From: SAR116 cluster bacterium | GTDB taxonomy: Bacteria; Pseudomonadota; Alphaproteobacteria; Puniceispirillales; GCA-002684695 | Reading direction: 5' to 3' | NCBI GenBank assembly: GCA_002684695.1 | Contig: NYVQ01000062.1 | Coordinates: 2,551-9,006, forward strand | Length of the DNA: 6,456 bases | Shown here: piece after piece, positions 1 to 5,825 of the stretch | Numbering within the stretch: position 1 is the first letter of the stretch | Layout of the letters: each line of letters begins with the position of its first letter | The notes under the pieces: model-generated | What the model was told of the DNA's origin: nothing | Seen by the model: the letters and a program-made list of their open reading frames with translations, nothing else | The model's database searches: none | Program-made: the position numbers and the translations under genes

Positions 1-69
1 GGCATTTTAGGTTTCATTATAGCTTGTACTGGAGTATGGATAGTTAATAGGAAGTATTCAAAGAAGTAA
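1..69 (+). CDS. C-terminal end of a membrane protein, probably DMT/EamA-family transporter (partial)
   Basis: Frame 1 is open from the window edge to a TAA at 67-69 and gives 22 residues, ending ...GVWIVNRKYSKK. The stretch GILGFIIACTGVWIVN is a hydrophobic helix followed by a positively charged tail (RK, KK), as expected for a last transmembrane segment with a cytoplasmic C-terminus. Small residues inside the helix followed by a hydrophobic run and NRK resemble the end of the tenth helix of EamA/DMT transporters, which export or import small metabolites. The gene is cut by the window edge, so the family call rests on this tail only. It lies 61 nt upstream of the ArgE-type gene on the same strand, but a separate promoter appears to start the next gene. 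Confidence 0.45.
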   Translation, partial: GILGFIIACTGVWIVNRKYSKK

Positions 70-94
70 AATCAGGATTAAATTTTATTTTTCA

Positions 95-124
95 TTGATA
101 CTTTATTTTAAATTATTCTAAAAT
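95..124 (+). promoter_or_regulatory. Probable sigma-70-type promoter of the ArgE-type gene
   Basis: TTGATA at 95-100 (5 of 6 match to TTGACA) and TAAAAT at 119-124 (5 of 6 match to TATAAT) are separated by 18 nt. A start of transcription about 7 nt beyond the -10 box falls on or next to the ATG at 131, and no Shine-Dalgarno sequence is visible before that ATG, so the message may be leaderless. In such AT-rich DNA chance matches are common, so this is a candidate only. Confidence 0.35.
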
Positions 125-130
125 AATTGA

Positions 131-1288
131 ATGGAAAAATTGAGCACAGTAAATATTTTAAAGAAATTAGTTTCTTTTCCTACTGTCAGTAGAGACGCAA
201 ATCTGGATTTAATTAATTACATTGCTGATATAATTAGATGCGAAAAAGTTAACCCTACCATCATTAAAAATAAAGAAAATACTAAAGCAAATTTATTTGC
301 TTCTATAGGTCCTGAAAATAATGATGGAGTAATGTTATCTGGGCATACAGATGTGGTTCCAATTGATGGACAAAATTGGACAAAAGAACCTTTTGAATGC
401 ACATTAGAAGACGGTCTATATTTTGGAAGAGGGACTGCCGACATGAAGGGTTTTGTGGCTTCAGCTGTAAATTCTTTTATTAAAGCAAAATCCATGAAAT
501 TAAAAAGACCACTTTATTTAGCTTTGTCATATGATGAAGAAATAGGATGTTTAGGTGTTCGATCTTTGATTGATTTAATGAAAGAGTTAAAATTTAAACC
601 TGCTATGTGCATTGTTGGAGAACCAACATTAATGTCAATTGCAACTGGTCATAAAGGTAAAACAGCTTTAAGAGCTGACTGTGAAGGTGTTGAAGCTCAT
701 TCAGCTTTAGCACCTAAAGGTATGAATGCTATCCATCTTGCATGTGATTTGATAAATGAAATTAGAAGCATGCAAAATGAGATTGCTGAAAATGGTATTA
801 AAGATCATGATTACGATATTCCATATACTACCTTGCATGTTGGAAAAATTTCAGGTGGAATTGTTCTTAATATAGTTCCAAACAAAGCTTCTGTTGATTT
901 TGAAATAAGAAACTTAGTTGAGGATGACCCTCATAAAATCTTAAATGAAATAAAGCAAAAAATATCATTTTTACTAGAAAAAATAAATGAAAAAGCCCCC
1001 TATGCAGATATTAAGATAAATATTACAAATGAGTACCCAGGACTAAATACAAAAATTAATTCTGATGTTGTTAATTTTGTTTCATCACTGACGGGAAAGA
1101 ATAATACTATTAAAGTTGCTTTTGGAACAGAAGGTGGGTTGTTTGACACAAAGCTATCAATACCCACTATTGTTTGTGGGCCTGGTTCAATGGATCAGGG
1201 TCATAAACCTGATGAATTTATAAGTGAGGAACAACTAGAACTTTGTGACAATATGCTAGAAAATCTTATTAATAAAATGAGCAAATAA
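131..1288 (+). CDS. argE: ArgE-type M20 family deacetylase (acetylornithine deacetylase-like)
   Basis: This is a 385-residue cytoplasmic zinc amidohydrolase of peptidase family M20A, the usual ArgE length. ArgE removes the acetyl group from N2-acetylornithine to give ornithine in arginine synthesis; relatives cleave other N-acyl amino acids. The co-catalytic metal site is complete: His72 and Asp74 in SGHTDVVP, bridging Asp104 in RGTADMKG, catalytic Glu136 and ligand Glu137 in YDEEIGC, Glu164 in GEPT, and His358 in GHKPDEF. The lid/dimerisation domain lies roughly at residues 175-285. FGTEGGLF (331-338) and GPGSMDQGHKPDE (350-362) favour ArgE over DapE. The ATG at 131 fits the family N-terminus, although no ribosome binding site precedes it. 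It converges on the DUF1028 gene with 6 nt between stops. Proximity to Rieske, RidA and DUF1028 genes makes a catabolic deacylase role possible; the choice between biosynthetic and catabolic function cannot be made from the sequence. Confidence 0.82.
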   Translation: MEKLSTVNILKKLVSFPTVSRDANLDLINYIADIIRCEKVNPTIIKNKENTKANLFASIGPENNDGVMLSGHTDVVPIDGQNWTKEPFECTLEDGLYFGRGTADMKGFVASAVNSFIKAKSMKLKRPLYLALSYDEEIGCLGVRSLIDLMKELKFKPAMCIVGEPTLMSIATGHKGKTALRADCEGVEAHSALAPKGMNAIHLACDLINEIRSMQNEIAENGIKDHDYDIPYTTLHVGKISGGIVLNIVPNKASVDFEIRNLVEDDPHKILNEIKQKISFLLEKINEKAPYADIKINITNEYPGLNTKINSDVVNFVSSLTGKNNTIKVAFGTEGGLFDTKLSIPTIVCGPGSMDQGHKPDEFISEEQLELCDNMLENLINKMSK

Positions 1289-1343
1289 AATAATTTATTG
1301 ATCACCCGGGACACCATAGCTTGGTGCCATAGAAGGGTTTTTT
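1284..1343. terminator. Hairpins at the convergent 3' ends of the ArgE-type and DUF1028 genes
   Basis: A perfect 6-bp AT hairpin (AATAAA 1284-1289, loop ATAA, TTTATT 1294-1299) contains the stop codons of both convergent genes. Next to it, inside the DUF1028 coding end, lies a second stem (1310-1316 with 1322-1328, 5-nt loop); read on the minus strand it has 7 pairs including one G-U. On the plus strand ACCC (1304-1307) can pair with GGGT (1335-1338), followed by a T run to 1343, which would suit termination of the ArgE-type message. None is a strong classical terminator, so this is suggestive only. Confidence 0.25.
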
Positions 1344-1972
1344 GCTCTTAACAAATAATCATTCATCTGAGGTTTGAAGTCTTCCCATAAATTTATAAGT
1401 TTTACTACTGGGCAATCATCGTCCCAGTCAATTCTAAGATCAACTAAAGGCCATTTCTCTTCATGTGAAACTAATATTGCAGCTGAATGAGTAGGACCCT
1501 CCTCACCACCATGATCAATGCCATTTTTTAGAGCTATGAGCAATCTGTCTGCAAGATGCATTAATTGATTTTTCTCAAAACTTTTTATCATTGTTTCTGC
1601 AAGAGTTTCTTTTTTAAGAAGATTGCCAGCTGCAATACAATGTTTCCCTTCAGCAACAGCATGATTACCTAATATATTACTACCAGTAAAACTAGCAGTA
1701 TTACCATTTATATCAACTGCAGCGACTTGCCTGTAGTCAATAAATTGTCTTTTTTCTAAACTCATTTTTATTGCTTCATCAGAAGGGTGTCCTTCTTGCA
1801 TTAAGTCTAAAACATCATTCCCAATACTTGGATCCGTAACATTTTGAGTCGTAACAGCCCCAACCTTTGACCTTACCCATGGACATCTACTCCCAACAGC
1901 AATACTTGAAGTCGTTATTGCTACTCCAGCCATTTTAGTTTTTTCACATAGTCCTACAATAGAAAAGGTCAT
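1295..1972 (-). CDS. DUF1028 family protein (Ntn-hydrolase-like fold)
   Basis: A 225-residue protein matching the DUF1028 family (COG3342) in length and motifs: the N-terminal MTFSIVG; AVGSRCPWVRSKVGAVTTQ at 25-43 followed by DPSIG; RQVAAVDINGNTASFTGSN around 81-99; AEGKHCIAAGNLL at 107-119; HGGEEGPTHSAAILV at 154-168; and the acidic VDLRIDWDDDCPV at 177-189. As I recall, the one solved member (Ruegeria pomeroyi SPO2555) has an N-terminal-nucleophile hydrolase fold, but no reaction is firmly assigned to the family. Thr2 would become the free N-terminus if Met1 is removed, which would fit an Ntn mechanism; this is inference. It is the last gene of the RidA-Rieske-DUF1028 operon: its Shine-Dalgarno AAAGG (on the plus strand 1981-1985) overlaps the Rieske stop codon, with 8 nt to the ATG, indicating translational coupling. 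Probably a cytoplasmic amide or lactam hydrolase acting after the Rieske step. Confidence 0.85.
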   Translation of the reverse strand: MTFSIVGLCEKTKMAGVAITTSSIAVGSRCPWVRSKVGAVTTQNVTDPSIGNDVLDLMQEGHPSDEAIKMSLEKRQFIDYRQVAAVDINGNTASFTGSNILGNHAVAEGKHCIAAGNLLKKETLAETMIKSFEKNQLMHLADRLLIALKNGIDHGGEEGPTHSAAILVSHEEKWPLVDLRIDWDDDCPVVKLINLWEDFKPQMNDYLLRAKNPSMAPSYGVPGDQ

Positions 1973-1983
1973 TTCAAAAACCT

Positions 1984-3114
1984 TTAATTAGCAAGTTTTT
2001 TTGCAATATACTGAGTAAATTCATGATTTTCTCTTTCTAACCAACTTAATGGGCCTGGGTTACTTAATGGAGAGCATACACCTTTATAAATTCCTTCAAC
2101 TACAAATCTATCTTCTTCTTGAACGTGATGTAAAAATTTTCTTGTCTCATCAAGGAATTGCTCTGGATCATCTTGATCTTCCAAAACTTCTGGAGCAATA
2201 GCAGCCCCAAATTTTATATTGACTTTATCAGTGCCATTTGGTTGCAAAGACAAATACCATAAATGATCTGGTGCAAGAGAATACATGTGACTTGGAAAAA
2301 TTGTTGGTAGAACTGAAGTATGTCTCCACTTCCCTGTCAAAGAATTATTTCTGTGGTGAGCTGTGCCTACTAATGCATCTTCGTTCTTTGTAAATGTTTG
2401 ATAAGTAAAACCGTCAAAAGCCCCTCGGTCGTCAAACTCAGTATCAAGCACATTAAAATATGGGCCAACAGTTCCTTGGTGTGCAACAGGAAGATGATAG
2501 CCTTCCATGAAATTTTCTGTAAGAATTTTCCAGTTTGTATTCCAGACATGTTCTTCTGAAATAATGTCAATGTAATTCTCCATTCTATATGGTGACACAA
2601 CCTCGTAAAGATTGCTTAAAGTGTCTGAGACACTTTGAATATTTTCATTTAAAGATACATAGATCCACCCAAGAAAAATTTCACATTTAATTTGAGGAAG
2701 TTTTAAAGATTTTTTGTCAAAGCATTCAGTTCTATCCATGAATTTAGCCATTACTAAATTACCATCTAAATTGTAGGTCCAAGCATGATAAGGACATGTA
2801 AATGTTTTTTTATTACCTTTACCTTCTACAATTTGCATCATTCTATGCAGGCAGACATTGGAAATAGCTTTTACTTTTTGCTCTCTATCTCTGAGAATAA
2901 TAATAGGCTGGTTTCCAAGTTGAAAAGTAAAGAAATCACCAACTTTTGGAATTTCAGTTTCTCTGCCAACACAAATCCACTCTTTTGAAAAAATTTGTTC
3001 TTGCTCAAGTTCTAAAATTTCATTTGATGTATATATTTCCTTTGGCATTGCACTAGCATGACTTAACGTTTTTGCTGCAAGGTTTTTTAAATCATCTAAG
3101 ACTGTCTTTGACAT
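1984..3114 (-). CDS. Rieske non-heme iron oxygenase, alpha (catalytic) subunit
   Basis: A 376-residue ring-hydroxylating-type oxygenase. The Rieske [2Fe-2S] domain (about 45-155) has Cys88-x-His90 and Cys107-x2-His110 (CPYHAW). The catalytic domain (about 180-376) has the mononuclear iron ligands His207 and His212 in NWKILTENFMEGYHLPVAH, and a likely carboxylate ligand, Asp335, in EEDRFVVEG. The residue that normally links the Rieske cluster of one subunit to the iron of the next is Glu204, not Asp. Known carnitine monooxygenase-type enzymes for quaternary ammonium substrates share this Glu. The first motif reads CLHRMM rather than the common C-x-HRGA. Such enzymes use O2 and electrons from a flavin reductase, which is not encoded in this window. 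The gene lies 31 nt after the RidA-like gene and 11 nt before DUF1028. Likely reaction: oxidation or N-demethylation of a methylated amine or N-heterocycle (inference). The ATG at 3112-3114 has only a weak AGAG upstream. Confidence 0.88.
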   Translation of the reverse strand: MSKTVLDDLKNLAAKTLSHASAMPKEIYTSNEILELEQEQIFSKEWICVGRETEIPKVGDFFTFQLGNQPIIILRDREQKVKAISNVCLHRMMQIVEGKGNKKTFTCPYHAWTYNLDGNLVMAKFMDRTECFDKKSLKLPQIKCEIFLGWIYVSLNENIQSVSDTLSNLYEVVSPYRMENYIDIISEEHVWNTNWKILTENFMEGYHLPVAHQGTVGPYFNVLDTEFDDRGAFDGFTYQTFTKNEDALVGTAHHRNNSLTGKWRHTSVLPTIFPSHMYSLAPDHLWYLSLQPNGTDKVNIKFGAAIAPEVLEDQDDPEQFLDETRKFLHHVQEEDRFVVEGIYKGVCSPLSNPGPLSWLERENHEFTQYIAKKLAN

Positions 3115-3145
3115 TATTTTACTCTATGGTTTTCTGATATTAAAC

Positions 3146-3559
3146 TTAATCTGGTATTACAGCTGTAACCTCAATTTCGACAACCCATTCTGGCCTAGCT
3201 AATGCTGGGACAACGAGCCCGGTTGAACATGGAAACACCCCTTTTAGCCATACTCCCATCTCTTTGTATACTTCATCGCGATATCTTATGTCCGTAAGAT
3301 ATACAACTATTCTGCATATATGATCCATACAGCTTCCAGCCTCTTTTAAAAGCATATCAATATTTTCCATTGTTTTCCTGGTTTGGAGCTTGGGGTTGCC
3401 TTCATTTAGAGTCTCTCTTGTATCTAGATCTTGAGATACTTGCCCTCTTAAAAATACTGTAGTACCTTTTGCAACTACTGCTTGTGATAAATCATTATTT
3501 AGATTTTGTTCAGGATACGTTTCTTTAGTATTGAATTTCCTTATTCTCTTATGTACCAT
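3146..3559 (-). CDS. RidA/YjgF/YER057c/UK114 family protein lacking the catalytic arginine
   Basis: A 137-residue Rid-superfamily protein, forming trimers in all known members. Visible family features are an N-terminal strand region, GTTVFLRGQVSQD (32-44), the helix KTMENIDMLLKEAG (62-75), the strand RIVVYLTDI (83-91), and the C-terminal STGLVVPALARPEWVVEIEV (112-131). Archetypal RidA hydrolyses enamine/imine intermediates with an Arg (E. coli Arg105) and a Glu (Glu120). Here the Arg position is Cys111 (sequence PCST), while the Glu is kept as Glu128, and about two extra residues lie between them. This places it outside the archetypal RidA subgroup, with the Rid forms found in catabolic operons. 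It has the best ribosome binding site of its operon, AGGTGA (plus strand 3566-3571) with a 6-nt spacer, and is the first gene. Local base composition is clearly richer in GC than the flanking dioxygenase gene. Likely role: deaminating or protecting against a reactive imine formed after the Rieske step (inference). Confidence 0.85.
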   Translation of the reverse strand: MVHKRIRKFNTKETYPEQNLNNDLSQAVVAKGTTVFLRGQVSQDLDTRETLNEGNPKLQTRKTMENIDMLLKEAGSCMDHICRIVVYLTDIRYRDEVYKEMGVWLKGVFPCSTGLVVPALARPEWVVEIEVTAVIPD

Positions 3560-3667
3560 TTTTGATCACCTAAAAAACTATTTACAAATATCTATTATTT
3601 ATTAATCATTATTTTAAAAATTAAATACATTCAATCGATAATATTAAATATTCTTCATTAATATGAC
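3560..3667. promoter_or_regulatory. Divergent upstream region shared by the RidA operon and the PhyH-like gene
   Basis: This 108-nt, very AT-rich gap separates two outward-facing genes and must hold the promoter of the RidA-Rieske-DUF1028 operon and probably that of the dioxygenase. The minus-strand end carries the RidA Shine-Dalgarno at 3566-3571. The palindrome ATCGAT (3634-3639) is followed by two copies of AATATT (3640-3645 and 3647-3652), a possible operator. I could not pick a convincing -35/-10 pair on either strand. The dioxygenase ATG has no visible ribosome binding site. No regulator gene is present in the window. Confidence 0.4.
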
Positions 3668-4540
3668 ATGAATAGAAAAAATTTAGATTTTGAAAAATAT
3701 TGGGAAAACGGATTTTTATTTCCAATTAGTATTTTTGATGAAAAAGAAGCTTTATCATATCGAAAAGAATTAGAACACATAGAGTATAAGTATAATAACT
3801 CTAATTTGTTACCATTACCTATCAACACATATAAAAGAGTTAACTCTCAATGTGTAATGCCATTTTCTTGTGAAATTGCACTTAATAAAAATATTTTAGA
3901 TGCTGTCGAAAAAATTATAGGAAAAGATATATTGTTATGGTCTGTAGAATTTTTCATAAAGGAGCCTAATAGCAAATCAATCGTCTCCATGCACCAAGAT
4001 TTGACCTACTGGGGATTAGACGATCATCAACTTCAAGTCACAGCATGGTTAGCTCTATCTTTATCTAACAAACAATCAGGCTGCATGGATTTTGTTAAAG
4101 GTAGTTTTAAAAATTCAATTCTACCTCATATAGATACATATGAAGATAATAATTTATTGTCTAGAGGTCAGGAAATTGAAGTCAAAATCAAAGAAAAAGA
4201 TAGAGTTAATATTATTTTAAATCCTGGAGAAATGTCTCTACATCATGGCTTAACAATACATGGCTCATCACAGAATAATTCTTTTGATAGAAGAATTGGG
4301 GTTGCGATTAGATACCTAAACCCAAAAATTAAACAGATATATGCAGAAAAAGATTTTGCTATCTTAGCAAGGGGAAATGACAAATATAATAATTTCATTA
4401 AATATGACCCTCCTAAATCACTTTTTGATGAGAAAAGTTTAAATTTATACAATAAAATAAGAGAATTCCAATCAAAGGCACTTTCAAGAGGCGTTAAAGA
4501 AAATGTTAGTCTATATCAAGGTAATGAGAGTGTTTACTAA
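3668..4540 (+). CDS. Phytanoyl-CoA dioxygenase (PhyH) superfamily Fe(II)/2-oxoglutarate oxygenase
   Basis: A 290-residue protein with the double-stranded beta-helix oxygenase signature: His109-x-Asp111 in MHQDLTYWG, distal iron ligand His198 in IHGSS, and Arg209 eleven residues later (DRRIGVAIRY), placed as the 2-oxoglutarate-binding Arg of PhyH. TAWLALS (125-131), SGCMDFVKGS (137-146) and GEMSLHHGL (187-195) are typical of the bacterial PhyH branch. These enzymes hydroxylate an unactivated carbon, or a carbon next to nitrogen or phosphorus, using O2 and 2-oxoglutarate, giving succinate and CO2. The substrate is unknown; the length and the NLLSRGQEIEV segment (162-172) match a PhyH subfamily common in marine bacteria, and nothing visible makes it an ectoine or phytanoyl-CoA enzyme. 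It is divergent from the RidA operon and converges with the DmdA-like gene. The upstream ATG at 3662 is immediately closed by TGA, so 3668 is the start; no Shine-Dalgarno is seen. Confidence 0.85.
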   Translation: MNRKNLDFEKYWENGFLFPISIFDEKEALSYRKELEHIEYKYNNSNLLPLPINTYKRVNSQCVMPFSCEIALNKNILDAVEKIIGKDILLWSVEFFIKEPNSKSIVSMHQDLTYWGLDDHQLQVTAWLALSLSNKQSGCMDFVKGSFKNSILPHIDTYEDNNLLSRGQEIEVKIKEKDRVNIILNPGEMSLHHGLTIHGSSQNNSFDRRIGVAIRYLNPKIKQIYAEKDFAILARGNDKYNNFIKYDPPKSLFDEKSLNLYNKIREFQSKALSRGVKENVSLYQGNESVY

Positions 4541-4576
4541 AAAATCTTAATTAGTAAATCAATCTTTCAAAAACTT

Positions 4577-4627
4577 TATTTTATTTAAATTCAATAGGTG
4601 CATTTTTGCATATTTAAATTTAAAATA
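4577..4627. repeat. AT-rich inverted repeat between convergent genes, possible bidirectional terminator
   Basis: The left arm TATTTTATTTAAAT (4577-4590) pairs with the right arm ATTTAAATTTAAAATA (4612-4627) with a 2-nt bulge. Inside, TGCA (4599-4602) and TGCA (4607-4610) can close a TTTT loop, with an asymmetric bulge between the inner and outer stems. It lies in the 154-nt gap (4541-4694) between the 3' ends of the dioxygenase and DmdA-like genes, where a two-way terminator is expected. The stem is nearly all A-T, so its stability is modest. A second weak pairing, TGCTTTA (4640-4646) with TAAAGCA (4675-4681), follows. I see nothing else in the gap. Confidence 0.35.
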
Positions 4628-4694
4628 CTCTGTTTTAAGTGCTTTACAAAATATGAATTAATGAACAACGATTATAAAGCATCATGATAAATTT

Positions 4695-5813
4695 TTAATT
4701 AAATGGTAAACTACTAACTATTCCTTCTCTTAAAACATTATCAAATGTTTTAATATCCAATAAATTTCCATCATCCCAAAAATCATTATCAATCATTGAT
4801 AAACCAGTATTTTTCTCTAATCTTGGGTTGAAAATCCCTGATGTAATTTGACCAATTTTTTTTCCTTTTTTTGAAAATACTGGGAAAGGTTTTGTACAAG
4901 GTGGACAAGGCCCACCATCAAAAAGCACACCTTTAATTTTTTTATTTATTCCCCCCTTTTTTATTTTCTCCAGATTTTCTTTGCCTATAAAATTATGGTC
5001 ACTATCAAGTTTAAAAAATTTATCAAAATTACATTCAAATGGATTATTCTCAATAGTAAATTCATTTCCATATGATAGAAGCCCACCCTCAATTCTTTCA
5101 ATTAAATTTGGGCATCCAGCGGAGATATTAAATTTTTTACCATTTTCCCAAATCAAATCCCACAATTTTGGGCCTAAATCAAAACCATTAAAATATATTT
5201 CAAAGCCACCTTGCTTGCTGTATCCAGATCTTGCAACTAATTGCTGAGTTCCTAAAAAGTCAAAATACTTAAAATTAAAAAAGTTTATAGATCTTATTTT
5301 TTCTCCAAAAACATATGCCATTAAGTCTTCTGCCTTTGGCCCCTGTATAGCCAGAGGAAAAACTTGGGGTTCTAAGATTTTTACATTCAAGTTAAGACCG
5401 TAAGCCAAGCCTTTTGTCCACAACAAAACGTCTGAGTCAGCAATTGATAACCAGAAACGATTTTTATCTAATTTTAATAAAACCGGATCATTTATAATTC
5501 CGGCATTTTCATCTAATAAAGGTACATAAAGACATTGTCCTATTCTCATTTTACTGATACTTCTAGGGGTCATTATTTGAACAAGTTTTTCAGCGTCTGG
5601 ACCTAAAATTTCAACTTGCCTCTGACAAGAAACATCCCAAATTTGAACATTCTCTCTTAAATGCCAATAATCTTCCTCTACAGATTTTTTAAATGATTTT
5701 GGAAGAAGCATATGATTAACAACGGTAAATCCAGTAACACCATAACTCTCTACCTTATCAGTAAAAGGTGTCCGTCTAATTCGTCTTGACATATTTAGTC
5801 CAGAACCGCCCAT
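4695..5813 (-). CDS. DmdA-like folate-dependent demethylase (GcvT/aminomethyltransferase family)
   Basis: From the chosen ATG (5811-5813) this is a 372-residue GcvT-family protein. It resembles DMSP demethylase (DmdA), which moves a methyl group from DMSP to tetrahydrofolate, giving methylmercaptopropionate. DmdA-like motifs in order: RRIRRTPFTDKVE (10-22), VNHMLLP (32-38), IWDVSCQRQVEILG (58-71), INDPV (107-111), LAIQGPKAEDL (154-164), ARSGYSKQGGFEIY (194-207), GCPNLIERIEGGLLSYGNE (233-251), and a C-terminal barrel from about 280. The SAR11 and Ruegeria DmdA I remember read SGW where this has SGY (Tyr198), and a CPPC (303-306) replaces their xPPC, so the substrate may differ. It is the last gene of the TPP-HIUase-DmdA operon, 10 nt after the HIUase-like stop. 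An ATG at 5850-5852 would add 13 residues but overlaps the upstream gene; the chosen ATG has a strong ribosome binding site. A6/G6 tract at 4951-4962. Confidence 0.82.
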   Translation of the reverse strand: MGGSGLNMSRRIRRTPFTDKVESYGVTGFTVVNHMLLPKSFKKSVEEDYWHLRENVQIWDVSCQRQVEILGPDAEKLVQIMTPRSISKMRIGQCLYVPLLDENAGIINDPVLLKLDKNRFWLSIADSDVLLWTKGLAYGLNLNVKILEPQVFPLAIQGPKAEDLMAYVFGEKIRSINFFNFKYFDFLGTQQLVARSGYSKQGGFEIYFNGFDLGPKLWDLIWENGKKFNISAGCPNLIERIEGGLLSYGNEFTIENNPFECNFDKFFKLDSDHNFIGKENLEKIKKGGINKKIKGVLFDGGPCPPCTKPFPVFSKKGKKIGQITSGIFNPRLEKNTGLSMIDNDFWDDGNLLDIKTFDNVLREGIVSSLPFN

Positions 5814-5818
5814 AAAAA

Positions 5819-5825
5819 TCCTTCT
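5819..5825 (-). promoter_or_regulatory. Shine-Dalgarno AGAAGGA that sets the start of the DmdA-like gene
   Basis: On the minus strand AGAAGGA is followed by five T and then the ATG at 5811-5813. It overlaps the TAG of the HIUase-like gene (5824-5826), so the two genes are probably translationally coupled. The next in-frame ATG (5790-5792), directly before SRRIRRTP, lacks a comparable site. Confidence 0.6.

Noticed and set aside
217..495. Minus-strand open frame of 92 codons
   Set aside because: Lies wholly antisense to the ArgE-type gene and shows no recognisable family or ribosome binding site.
2370..2988. Open frames on both strands inside the Rieske gene (2370-2600 minus, 2785-2988 plus)
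   Set aside because: Both lie within a gene with complete catalytic motifs; their translations look like out-of-frame sequence.
4243..4452. Minus-strand open frame inside the PhyH-like gene
   Set aside because: Antisense shadow of the region holding the distal His and Arg motif.
4671..4676. Perfect TATAAT on the minus strand in the convergent gap
   Set aside because: No -35 partner at the right distance and no gene downstream on that strand; expected by chance in AT-rich DNA.
4981..5247. Plus-strand open frame inside the DmdA-like gene
   Set aside because: Antisense shadow with no independent start signal.
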